Assembly (NCBI GenBank): GCA_030374805.1
Contig: JARGSG010000199.1
Coordinates: forward strand, 1-64,000
Direction: 5' to 3'
Length of the DNA: 64,000 nucleotides
Source: Gracilaria gracilis
Lineage: Eukaryota > Rhodophyta > Florideophyceae > Gracilariales > Gracilariaceae
The translations under genes were made by a program, and so were the position numbers. The notes below the pieces were generated by a model. It was not told the DNA's origin and did no database searches. It saw only the letters and a program-made list of their open reading frames with translations. Shown piece by piece: positions 44,278 to 54,935 of this stretch. How positions within the stretch are numbered: position 1 is the stretch's first letter; every line of letters begins with the position of its first letter.

Positions 44278-44286
44278 GGATCAAAC
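44278..44286. repeat. MULE target-site duplication, left
   Basis: GGATCAAAC, identical to 51134-51142. Confidence 0.95.
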
Positions 44287-44550
44287 AGGAGGAGGAGAAT
44301 TGACGCACTGTGAGGGCTGTCATTTTTCTCCCCCCAGAACCTCCTTATTTATGTAACAAAATCCCGGAGAACCTCCCATCTCATCCTCACGCCTCCGAAG
44401 AACCTCACTACCACTCCTGAATGGCCAAGTCGCCAGATCTTTCCTAGCAAGCCTCCCTATTGGTAAAGCCTTCATCACACCTGTGTCAAAATTGTGTGAC
44501 ACTTGCTTAACTACAAAACCGAAATAGATTCCGCAATCGAAATGCGCGCG
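44287..44550. repeat. MULE left TIR (264 bp)
   Basis: Reverse complement of 50870-51133 with about ten scattered differences. The outermost base differs (A against G). Confidence 0.95.
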
Positions 44551-44699
44551 ATTTTCAAACTTTTTGTCGCCGTGCGCTTTTGAAAATTTCAGATGCCGTG
44601 CCCTTGCATTAATCTACGGTACGCAAATTGTCTCGCCATTCAGTCCTCAAGCTTGGTTTTGCCACACTGCCTCGGCGCTTGCATTTGTTCCATCTCACC

Positions 44700-45540
44700 G
44701 CGCTGCCCCTACGCCTTGCCCTTTTGTCTCGCCACGCTGCTCTGCCGTTCTTTCGTGCCGCTGTGATTCCCCACTATGCTTTGTTGCTCCACTTTGCCAC
44801 TCTGCTTCGTGGCTCTGCCTCGCCGCTCTGCCTCGCCGCTCTGCCCCGCCACTCTGTTTTACCACTCAGTCTAGCCGCTCTGTTTTGCGGCTCTGCCCCG
44901 CCGCCCTGCCTCGCCGCTCTGCCGCGCCGCTCTGCCGCGCCGCTCTGCCGCGCCGCTCTGTCGCGCCACTCTGCCGCGTCGCTCTGCCGCGCCACTCTGT
45001 TTCGCCGCTCGGCCTAGCCGCTCTTTTTTGCCGCTCTGCTTCGTCGCTCTGCTTCGCCTCTGCTTCGCCGCTCCGCTGCGCCGTTCTGCTTCGTTGCTCC
45101 GTTTCCCCGCTCTACCTCGTCGCTCTACTTCATTTGCCGCTCTGCTTCGCTGCCGTGTTTTGCGACGCCGCTTTGCCACTGTTCCTCGTCACGCTGTTCC
45201 CCTACTGTTCGTCGCCACCCGTGTTAGTGTTCCACGCCGCTCTGCTTTGTCGCTTTCTTTCGGCGCTCTGCTTTGTCGCCCTGCTTCACCGCTGTACTTC
45301 GCCGCTTTGCTTCGTCACTTTACATCGCCGTTCGGCTACGCTGCTGTCCTTCGCCGCTCTGCTTTGCCGCTGTTTTTCGCCGCTCTACTTCGCCGCTCTA
45401 TTTCGCCGCTCTGCCTCTCCGCTCTGCCTCGCCGCTCTGCCTCTCCGCTCTGCCTCGCCGCTCTGCCTCACCGCTATGCCTCACCGCTCTGCCTTACCGC
45501 TCTGCTTCGCCTTTCTATTTAATTCGCCACTCTGCCCCGC
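44700..45540. repeat. 13-bp minisatellite inside the MULE
   Basis: Degenerate tandem array of GCTCTGCCTCGCC units, best conserved at about 44810-45010 and 45340-45500. Since 13 is not a multiple of 3, each reading frame cycles through the same 13-residue period, so a long plus-strand ORF (44564-45616) arises without being a gene. Confidence 0.9.
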
Positions 45541-45707
45541 TGCTGTGCCTGGGCACTCGCATTCATGTACATCATTTGTGGAACCTCGCTTTTTTAAACG
45601 TCGTCTATCTGCATAGCATGAAAATTATTACGAAGCTTTGTGAGTGTACATCTTAAGTGTACGAAGAAAATCACTATAAGTAACTAACTACTGTTGTTCA
45701 TTCTGTT

Positions 45708-48700
45708 TTAATGGTTGTCAGGATGGTCAACTATTGCAAGCGCTGCTGCAATGGCATCGGTGGGCGAATTAGTTTGCGTGGAAGTCAGAGGGAGTGATAC
45801 CGGCAGTTGTTGAGATGTATGTAGGTTTGGGACAGGCAAAACTCCGGCTTGGTGTCCTGCCGGCCTCCCAGTCCCAAAATGGCTTCGCGTTCTTTGGGTC
45901 CCCTGCGTTGGCTGGCCCGAAGTTTGCGCATTATTGTTATTCAACCTCCGGCGCTTCGTTCTCGAACCTCGCTCTTGGAATGATCGCTTTCTCTTCTTAT
46001 GCGTTCGGGCTATCCCCGCGTTTGGATTTCGAATTTCGACCGCGTTTACGTCCTGTACATCTACTGATGTGGGAAGATCCGGTACGGTTACTGGTGAAGG
46101 CAGAGATTGGTTTGGTCGAGAAGGGTAGTTCCCTGCGTTCAATTGCCTTAACCCTTCTTTCAGGTATTCTTTCAGGCTTTCTACCGCAACCCTGCCGTAG
46201 CTCTCCGCAACTCTATGAAGCTGGTCACAAAGTGATTTGCAGTCCGAATACCGTACATGAGAAGCTGTCTCCGCATTTCGTCGACTCTGCAGCTGTATGG
46301 CAATGTTCTGCGCTGTTGAATTCCTGTTTTCATTCGTGACAGGGGTTGTGGCGTGAGTGGAAGGCATTTCTGGGGTTTCTCCGTGTACGTTTGATACCCC
46401 TCCTTCCTGTGGCATTACTTGTTCGTTTTCTCCACCTCCCTGACCATTCGCTACCCCCATCACCCCCATTTTTTGTCGTAGGATGAGAATATCTGATATG
46501 GACCAATGTGTTTGGACCCTGCGCCAATATGGGTGCCAAAAGCGCTGGATTCTAAAACGTGTTGTGAAGGCGTTGCGAACGTTAGGCCATCGTTCTAGCA
46601 CATCGTTATAAACGACGAAGAGACGCGTGAGGTGGGCGCATGGTATTCCAAATGCCGTCATGTCCCCACATGTGCAGCTCCCGTTCACGTCTTCAGGGTA
46701 ATTGGTTGGGGTGTGGATGTATATACGAAACGTGGTTGCTTCGTGTCCATGTTCGGGAATGTCACCCGTTTGGTTGAAGAACTTAGTCATGGTGAATTGT
46801 ACTACCGGATTTTCAACTGAGACATGAAGATCCTGTACAACGATTTCAAAGTTAAAAGCCGCATCTTGTGCTGTTATCAGTACGGCATCAATTACTTTGA
46901 AGTGTGCAGAAAAGCGCACGCTTAGCTCCAGGAACTTGGTTACGCTATAGGATGTGAAGGATTGTACAATGTACGTGGCGGAGGTTGTTGAGAGGGGAAG
47001 TCCGGAATGCAGGAGCTTGTTCCGCATCGCCGTGTCTCGCATTGAGGCCCTGTGTTGTCTCTCCAACTTCAATCTACTGGTCATTTGCACCATCGCCAGC
47101 GGGACCTCCGAGAAAGGGACATTTCGATTGAGAACGAGGCTCCGGTACCTCGCGTGTGAAGACTCACAATACCCAGAACCTTGAAAGAAGAAGCCGTGTG
47201 GGACATGTATGTCTTTGAAGCATCTGACAAGCATATCAGGTCTCTGACGATAAAGAAACTTGTACCACCTCGGCAACTCCTGCGTCTCAGCATGAAAGTA
47301 TGTTTGTTCCAGTTGCAACCTCTTTGATTCAAACACTTGGACACTCTTCGACTTGCGTAGTTCATACAAATCACTCCGCATTCTATTGGCCAACCCACTC
47401 CTTCCGACTGACTTGCACCATCGATCTACGTTGGGGTCTTGGTTCTGATTGAGGTTCCAATCATCTAGGACGATATGCGACAACGGCATCACTTCTTCAA
47501 TTGCGTTTATGAGTGCCATGCACTGGTCCACTGCGACGGAGCTCGGGGTAATGTGCATACACTCCTTAAACCGCTGCAACACCCAAGCGAAGCTTTCTGA
47601 GGTTTCGTCCCCAATATATCCCATAAAGAAAGTTGTCAGATGGCCGTGGTTATCTCTTCCATTTATGCTGATAAGGGATAGACTGAAGCGGTTTGCAATT
47701 GCTTTGCAGTCAATAGACACCCCCGGTACAATCCCAAAACGTTCGTAGTCTGACGACCAACTATCCAGGCTCCAGGCAACAAACTGTAGACCTTTATCGT
47801 CCCCTGTTCGACAGTACACTTTGTTGTTGGAGTTTTTCGATTGTAGGTCAATAAGATTTTGGTACAATCTCAGACATTCTGTCTCCCTCGGGAAGCGAGC
47901 TTCTTGCATGTACTTGAGGCGCTTTCGAAATAAAGGTCTGTTCACCGCAACGTTGTATTTGTCCTCGATAAGCTTCAACACAACGTCATATTGCAGGTGT
48001 AGCTTGCTGTGTAGGTGATGAGCTTCTCGTTCCATGTCCGGCGAGAGCTTTCGGTGTAGCGAATTGTCCACAGCATGGTTATGATGAGCCTTTGAGAAGT
48101 CTGGGTAGAATGCATAGTGTTGAGGACCTGTTTGGGAAACATGAACACGTCTGACCTTGAAGCTGTATGCGCATGGACATTGCTTATCGTATTTGCGGAT
48201 GCACTTCAGATAACCTCGTAGGAGGACCCTTCTCCCATCGGGTTCGAGGCCGTACTTGGAGTCACGGACGGAGAGCTTAAAACCGAAATAGTCTCCAATA
48301 TATTGTAGGTGTCGCAGTACTTCATGCGCTCCAGTTGGTTCCAACTGCTCAAGATAGGCAACGAAACCCCTGCGTACCATTTCTTCTGGTGGAAGCTCTT
48401 CCACAGATCCTGAGCTCTCATCCAATCCGCTGTGCTCCACCCCTTCGTTGCCCCCTTCCGAACGGTCAGAACCTCTATCGCCATCGAAAGAGGTAAGGCC
48501 TACATCTCCTACTCAGCCGTATGCTCTTCCTTTCTCCTCTACTCCTGTCTGCATTACACCCTGTCCTGAGCGGAAAGATCCTTCTATCGCCTTCGCTTCC
48601 TTCTGTCGTACACCCGCTACAGAGCCTTCTGATTCTGTCGTCCCGAGAGTTGCTCGCGGGCTGTCTTCCAAAACGACGGAAGTGTGTAGAGGATCCTCAG

Positions 48701-48764
48701 TTGACTTTTCGATAGTTTCAATAGTACGAACATGGGAAACGTGCACCACGGAGGCGGATTTGGG
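45708..48764 (-). CDS. MULE gene exon 2: MULE transposase with SWIM zinc finger
   Basis: After the predicted splice the frame is open to a TGA at 48513-48515, then open again in the same frame for over 930 codons to the stop at 45708. The first ATG after the TGA is at 48383; the open frame before it has no ATG, supporting origin by splicing or readthrough. Numbering from 48440: second FAR1-like finger (C80, C88, C90, HHNH 119-122), MULE nuclease with Asp244 (SIDCKA), Asp305 (VAVDQ) and Glu426 (YCESSH), and a SWIM finger (C589, C591, C601, H603). The tail (about 690-910) is Gln/Asn/Ser/Pro-rich with a basic KKRKR patch. The TGA is either a nonsense change, a readthrough site, or inside a second unrecognised intron. 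Confidence 0.85.
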
Positions 48765-48827
48765 CTGTAAAGTATTTGTTAGAGCTATGTCACACCTCTA
48801 AACAGGATATGGGAGGATCAAACTTAC
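48765..48827 (-). other. predicted 63-nt intron in the MULE gene
   Basis: GTAAGT at the 5' end, CTAAC about 17 nt before the 3' end, and TTTACAG at the 3' end. It removes the Ulp1 ORF stop (48798-48800) and joins two open frames in phase. Confidence 0.75.
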
Positions 48828-50741
48828 CTTTTGACGTTCCGCATTAACTTTCGCCTTAACCATAGCCGTTATATCAATAACAGAACTATCCTCAGACGGA
48901 GTTTTAAATACTGGAATTGGAGGATCCAGGGCTTCATCACACCTCTTTGGACGACGACCTGCTTCCCCTGTGGTGGGAGAGCCATCACTACCATCGTCTT
49001 CTATGCTGATCACTTCGCGAATACCAGTACCACGGCCGACGTCGTCCTGGGTCCGCATATACTCTCCGTCTCTATGGCTTCCCATTGCATTATGCAACCA
49101 GTTGAGCGAACGAAGAAGGCGCGGGGCGGTCGTCGACATGAAGTCTTCTTCGTCGGAATCAAGGTGATGGAGCTGGCCCTCCTTCCCATTCGATGGAGTT
49201 AAGTGGATAAAAGGAATGCGGAGGGTGGATGGACAGTTCTTCTGTATAGTCGCCCTCACTGCCTCCCCGCGTTTAGAATTCCCACCACGCCAATCCATAT
49301 CAAGGCGCTCATGGTTGTGAATGTCACACCCGGAAAAGAGCCATCCTTTGCCATTACGCAGAGCCTTGGCCATGAAAGCTGCCTTGCAACCACATCCCGG
49401 CGGTTTTTGTTTGTATTTCAAACAACGCAGACGAACATTAAGACCATATTCTCGGGAGCGGGTAACTGATTTGCAGAATTGCACGCCAAATTGGTATCTT
49501 TCGGAAGTGACAAGGTCGCGAACATACTCGGGGAGATCCAACACAAGTCTCCGCTCGCTTCCAGCTCCTTCTTTCACAGAGAAACCTAAATCCTTGTCCT
49601 TGTCCCCAGGAACACCGCCACCAGACCGTCCTGGCTTGCCTTGAAAACCTGTTTCCTTCACGCCGCGCCTCTTACCTTCCTCCGCTTCTTTTGTATGGCG
49701 AGCAAGATATATTTTAGCACGTCGACTGCGCTGCATGTGGTCTATAGTGAACGCATTGTTCATCGGCAGAACATGCGAGATGGACATTACCATGCAAATA
49801 CGGGCCTTAGCACAAGCCCAGCGGTACTTTTCCGTGAGACAAGGGGGGTGTCCTGGAGTAAAGTTCATGCGTGGAATGGTTCCTCGAGTCTCACAAAAAT
49901 GGGTACTCATGGACAACAGATAGGGACCACAGCTGAAAGAATCGTTCTGCATCTTATAGCCTAAGACATCCAGCATATAGTTTTCTGTTGGGAACTTCCA
50001 TTCCTTCTTTTCATTCAGAGCATAATCAATAAACCTTGTTAGAAGCTCTCGTAACTCTGTGGGAAAATCCATGCGTGCACTGTCTCCCCAGTACATGTTC
50101 CATTGCTTTCCATTTTCTCTACGTGCCAAAAACACAGCCCAGTGAACATTAGAAATATTTACTGGTATCATAATTGTGTGTATATCTGTTGAACTGCGAT
50201 AGACCTTCTCTGTAAATGCACCACAGTAGTTTTCCAATGATTCTGTCTGCTCTTCGGGTGTTTGGTTCTTGAATACCTTCGAAAGACCATAAAATGAACA
50301 ACCAGTGTCGATTGGTATGAAAACGACGCCGCATTTGGGTTCCAATTCGAATAAACCTGCAGTGAGAAGTTCATTAGAAAACCAAGATCTTGGTTCACAG
50401 CAATCAATAAAGTTTTTTGCCAGAACATTTTCTTCGTCAATAGTGGAATTCATTTGGTCACATATAAGATAAACCCAAAGGCCTTTGAGCTCGCGGAAGC
50501 CGGCTTGGTCTTTTCGATCGAACGTAATATCGGTCTTTGTTGCCACCTTTTTCAGAAAACAAGAAACCTTTCGAACCATAGTCAATATCTTTCTTTTTTC
50601 TCCGGCCGTTAGCTTTGAATTTGTTCGATCTGCTTCGGAGTCGTCATTCCGAGGGTCAAGGTAGGCGACTACCATAGAATCAAGGGGATCTTCAGGTGGA
50701 AAACGAACGCTAGGGTCAGAGGCATTTCGAAAAGACAACAT
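48828..50741 (-). CDS. MULE gene exon 1: Ulp1-like C48 protease with FAR1-type finger
   Basis: ATG at 50741. C48 protease core: NVHW (His200), YWGDS (Asp220), Gln265 and FSCGPY (Cys271), the His-Asp-Gln-Cys arrangement of SUMO/NEDD8-type peptidases. It is followed by a Lys/Gly-rich linker and a FAR1/WRKY-GCM1-like zinc finger (C440, C450, C452, HNH around 475-477) expected to bind the TIRs. Reading on past 48828 the ORF ends at 48798, but a canonical 5' splice site (AAG/GTAAGT) stands at 48828/48827 with a branch-like CTAAC and TTTACAG 63 nt on. Splicing is in phase 0 and leads into the transposase frame. Confidence 0.85.
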
Positions 50742-50869
50742 GAGTGCTTCACAATTGAGAACGGCTAGCGATGTGTATCAGTGATGATAATAGCTACAGT
50801 CAGCTGAACATGAGCTTCGATGAGAGAGCTCACTTGCTTACTTGTTGCTGATCTCACGACTTAGGAGAG

Positions 50870-51133
50870 CGCGCGCATTTCTATTGCGGAATCTATTTCG
50901 GTTTTGTAGTTAAGCAAGTGTCACACAATTGTGACACAGGTGTGATGAAGGCTTTACCAATAGGGAGGCTTGCTAGGGAAGATCTGGCGACTTGGCCATT
51001 CAGGAGTGGTAGGGAGGTTCTTCGGAGGCGTGACGATGAGAAGGGAGGTTCTCCGGGATTTTGTTACATAAATAAGGAGGTTCTGGGGGGAGAAAAATGA
51101 CAGCCCTCACAGTGCGTCAATTCTCCTCCTCCC
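50870..51133. repeat. MULE right TIR (264 bp)
   Basis: Partner of 44287-44550. Contains GTGTCACACAATTGTGACAC, itself a palindrome, near 50918-50937. The promoter of the minus-strand MULE gene should lie in or just inside this TIR. Confidence 0.95.
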
Positions 51134-51142
51134 GGATCAAAC
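51134..51142. repeat. MULE target-site duplication, right
   Basis: GGATCAAAC, identical to 44278-44286. Confidence 0.95.
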
Positions 51143-51892
51143 CATGCAGTAAACTCATGACAATCACTCTATCAATAACAATCTATCCTTGGCGAATTTT
51201 CCGCAATTCCCAGAACATACGGTCAAATACTTGCCTACGTTCTTACACTGCTTTGTACAAGATGGCATTTTACGAAGAAAAAAGAAGCAAAATGCAATAT
51301 GTTACATTTCATAGTTCACTCAAACAGTATTAAGCGTAAACTATTTGTTTCAACGAGAGTTCCTCCAGTCTGTTACCATAAAGTATTTCAGTAGAGCCAA
51401 TTGATGTCAAATAAACCACCAATTTATTAAACCAAACATATTAACTGTAAATTTATGCCATAAAATAAAGCCTTTTACGGCAAAAAAACACCTTTTTGCC
51501 TTGAAATAGATGGCGTACACATTTTCATGGGCAAATTATTTGGCAAGCAAATCAAGAAAGGTCTTTAACCTATGCAAAAAGAGCACAATACGTGAAAATC
51601 GTTGGATGAAATTGGTTTATCCTAAAGTTTATGCCGTATAGTAATTTCGCTCTAACAACTTATGTTGAATTATGGCATCATCATAATGTCAAAAAAGCGT
51701 TTACCACATCGTTGCGTTTCACTGTAAGAATTTGAAACTGGCAAACACGTGGCTTGTTCGGTATTCTTTTGCATGTTGTACATTAAAGACGTGAGCGTTT
51801 TTACATTTATTTTACAGAGACTCGTTGTGATATTTATAGTGCTTCACTCGCAAGCAGTAAATGAAGTGATATTTCTAAATTTTCCCCCACCT
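51143..51892. other. AT-rich intergenic, nothing recognised
   Basis: No gene. It is the plus-side flank of the MULE, continuous with 44277 before insertion. Confidence 0.45.
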
Positions 51893-52047
51893 CCTCGATC
51901 CTCAGACGGTCCTTGTCAGAAAGGCAACCGCTACAGAGAGACTTCGTGCCTACTGCTTTGCTTTGCCGACCAGTGCGTCTCAGTATCCCGGACAAACTAA
52001 ACACGCTGCGCTACGTTTCTCTCGCTCTTTCTACCACGTCTAGCTCA
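51893..52047 (+). repeat. partial 5' LTR of the Copia element
   Basis: Matches about 60956-61110 (TCCTCAGACGGT ... TAGCTCA) at roughly 85%. The first ~100 bp of the LTR are not recognisable. Confidence 0.7.
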
Positions 52048-52204
52048 GTTGTGGGCCCAGCAGCACAGTAGTCTCCGCAAAACCCTACCGCCCCAATACA
52101 TTTTGATCTTACAAAAAATTTGCGGGAATGACGTCGTAATTTGTCGCGATTAGATAATACTGTTTCCGCTGCTGCTCGTAAAACGGGGCGACCGTCGGTA
52201 CAAA

Positions 52205-53392
52205 ACAATCTTTACAGCTCTTGCACTTCAATTTAACAACCGTGCGCTCTCCCAAGCTCAAAAGTCTATTGTTGACGAATCACAGGCAAAGAAATTAATT
52301 GATTTCAAACAGGATGATCAAGTCGAAACTGTTCGCGAGATTGCCGAATTAATTGCTGTCGACCCGCCAATTGCCGTGGTTTCTCGTCTCATAGCATGTT
52401 TCAATCGTGTAAACTGCCGCCGCCGCAAGGATGAATCTTTGGCTGGCTCCGTCTCCAGGTTCAGAGGACTCGCCGCCGACCACCTCACGCATGCAAGTCT
52501 CTCGTTTTCCTCGCAAGGAGGAGAATTCTTAGCCATTACTCTTCTGAACAACTCATTGCTCAATGAAGAGACTTTGAAAAAAGCCAAGCTCAAGCTAATC
52601 GACCTTGCAGAAGCACTGATAGAGAAGGAAGAGCCGACGGACTTGCACAAGCTCGTCCTCGGCAAATCTCTTTTCGAGAAGTCGGTCGACGAACTATTCG
52701 ACATGTTGAAGAAGCCCCATCTACGCCTTCTCAAGCGTGATGATCATGCTATGACCAATGGAGAGCTACTGTATACGAAGAAAAGAATCACCGAAGTAGC
52801 AAACTCACTTAAAGGTCTACCAAACGTCAGCGATGACACCAGCACTCCACCTCCTAAAGGCCTCAACATCCTCAAGCCATCGCCGCGCTGTCGTCTCAAT
52901 TTGGATGACGCCGTCACTGTCATGAAAAACCTCTCGTTCACGCTTGGAAACTCTTCCCCTCATATCAACAAGGCTGACTTGAAAAACATCGTAGGTGAAG
53001 AGGTGCAGACAGCCCTCTACGCGATGTCTCAGAAGGCCGAGGGGAGTGTGTTCTCCCATATTGGCAAAAGAGCTCCCAAGCCTCAGTCATCAACCTCAAT
53101 GCCCCGCTATTCCCGCAAAAGGACGGCTGGCTCGAAGAGGAAGGATGAATCGCCGTTTTGTTTCGATTTTGGTTATCCGTCTCACCTGGCTGGTAATAAC
53201 GCTTGCACCTCTCCATCTTTTCTCACGAAGAAAAGGAAAATGGAGCGCCAGGGACAGAACCACAACTCTTCTCAGGACAACAAGACCGTTACTCACCCGT
53301 ACATCAACAAAGTAGCGACTGGAAAGGATAACAGTGACCGCCCTTCGGATTTTCACTCAGGCGCTGGCCCATACAAACGCAATCATGCCTAG
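52205..53392 (+). pseudogene. gag: Copia gag
   Basis: The frame is open from about 52205 without an ATG; upstream coding-like sequence (AAARKTGRPSVQN, about 52165) lies in another frame, so the start is lost to a frame change. The product is helical, with EEPTDLHKLVLGKSLFEKSVDELF in its middle and a degenerate knuckle-like CFDFGYPSHLAGNNAC near 53160. It ends at 53390-53392; the frame after the stop enters the protease-like region. Confidence 0.7.
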
Positions 53393-53820
53393 AAGCGTGG
53401 GTTGGGGCGCCATCTGAAGTCCTAGAAGGCTCAACTGATCCTAATCCAATCATTGATATCGGCTGTCAGCGAAGTGTTGGCGGAATCTTCTTTGCCGCCA
53501 CCTTAGCGACCGCCATGGGCATCCCGCTCGTGATTGAAAAACTGGATTGTGACCCTTTCTATCATGGCTTTGGTCCCAAGTGTGAGAACCCCAAGCTTGT
53601 CTTTGCAGTGTGGAACCTTCACGTTACTTCTTCAAATGACAAGAAAGTCACGTTGAAATTCTACCTCATTGAAGGAGATGACCCCCTTCTTCTCGAGAAT
53701 GACGTCGTCTCGCAATCCAATTTGCTCGGTTCGGAAAACATTTTGGTTATACCATCAACTCTCGGATTATGCGAACGCAATGCGAAACTTCCCACGTACA
53801 CAATGGAAGATCTGAACTGT
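53393..53820 (+). pseudogene. Copia protease-like segment
   Basis: After one stop the coding line continues (GAPSEVLEGSTDPNPIIDIG) with DIGCQRSVGG where a DTG motif is expected, then LKFYLIEGDDPLLLENDVV. The active-site Thr is Ile, as written, so activity is doubtful. Confidence 0.5.
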
Positions 53821-54403
53821 GGTATATCGCACGCAAATGGGGGAGTCCGAAGCGGTCTTGAGACAGAAGCGGCGGTGGCGTACGGTCCTGTGACTGTAAG
53901 AAATCCGAACGGGGAGATGGGGCGGAAGCACCGGGCGGTCGAAGGGAGAGTGGACCGTCGGTATCACCAAGCACGTACAGTAACGTGCTAAAGGGTACGA
54001 ACGGTCTGCGAAACGTTAATAAAAATGTACCGTGCGGTCTATCGGAAGTGCAAACTAACGAAGAAGACGTTCGGCAGAAGATGCTTGTCGTTTACGATTG
54101 GGGCCTTGGGAGATCCGAGCTACAACTAAATACCGGGCCTGGGCCCCATTACTAACTACTGTACGATCGGTCTAGTTTGCACTATTACTACCAAGTCCGT
54201 ACACGTGGCCAACCTGTACGCTTTGCCAACCCGTCCGGCACTTGATCACCAAATCGTACACGTGACGGTGCCAGTGCACCAGCCCATCGTGCACTACCCC
54301 TTTGTACGTGAACGGCCGATCGAATACACTATGCACCAACTCGGGCCCACTATACTACAAGAACAATTGCCGCACACACCTAGTGTCTATCGGACCAACG
54401 CGT
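53821..54403. other. unassigned sequence between the Copia protease and piggyBac
   Basis: Rich in GTAC/CACGTG-type words and has an inverted 11-mer (AGTGCAAACTA at about 54046, TAGTTTGCACT at about 54172). Whether it is a Copia spacer or a further nested element is unclear. Confidence 0.35.
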
Positions 54404-54442
54404 TGACTTCATATGAGGTCAAAACGACCTCATGTGAGGTCA
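54404..54442. repeat. piggyBac left end, two palindrome copies
   Basis: TGACTTCATATGAGGTCA (54404-54421) and CGACCTCATGTGAGGTCA (54425-54442), three bases apart. Confidence 0.8.
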
Positions 54443-54569
54443 GCCCGTTGAGAGAGTAAAATAAACCAAAAAATTACATTCCGGACCTATAATGCGGACT
54501 TTTCAAATTTCAAAATTTGAAAAGTCCTTGAACAGTCGTTTAAGTAGTAGTCTGTAGGGCAAAACGGCC

Positions 54570-54640
54570 AGTAATCACAGCTCAGTGGATAAGATATCCT
54601 ATGTGAGCAAATTAAACGTGAGTTCAAACCTCGCTGAGTT
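54570..54640 (+). other. tRNA-like sequence (tRNA pseudogene or SINE head)
   Basis: An A-box-like CAGCTCAGTGGATAAG and, about 40 nt on, a B-box/T-arm GTGAG-TTCAAAC-CTCGC whose 5-bp stem pairs (one G-T) around a proper TTCAAAC loop. D and anticodon arms do not fold well, so it is not a functional tRNA. It lies in the non-coding 3' part of piggyBac. Confidence 0.45.
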
Positions 54641-54935
54641 TATTAAAACTCGAAAACTCCTTATGGAGCTCGACTAATTCTAGTAATATGTTTACACTAA
54701 GAACGTTTTCAACATCCACTTGAACAACAGACAGAACAAGGTGACATCTGTTAAAGGGGCAGTTTCGTCAGAGTGTAAACATTATCTAGCATGTTCAATA
54801 ACGCGGATTGAATTACTAGGGGGCTTAAGGCAAATGAACACTTGTTGATAATGTGATTCTTTATGTGTTTTTATTCAATATCAGCGCTTGTTTACTTCTA
54901 TGTTGACGTTGTTGTTGACAACAGATGTGCTTCAA

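Larger units (their letters stand above)
44287..51133 (-). mobile_element. complete Mutator-like element with Ulp1 protease (KI-MULE type)
   Basis: Terminal inverted repeats of 264 bp at 44287-44550 and 50870-51133, and a perfect 9-bp target duplication GGATCAAAC at 44278-44286 and 51134-51142, the hallmark of Mutator elements. The element is 6847 bp. Read on minus it encodes a Ulp1 protease with a FAR1-type finger, then, after a 63-nt intron, a MULE transposase with a second finger and a SWIM domain. A 13-bp minisatellite fills the space between the transposase stop and the left TIR. MULEs carrying Ulp1 genes are known in plants. Confidence 0.95.

Noticed and set aside
44564..45616. 350-codon plus-strand ORF rich in Leu/Arg/Ser/Cys
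   Set aside because: It is translation of a 13-bp minisatellite without stop codons; all three frames give the same 13-residue period.
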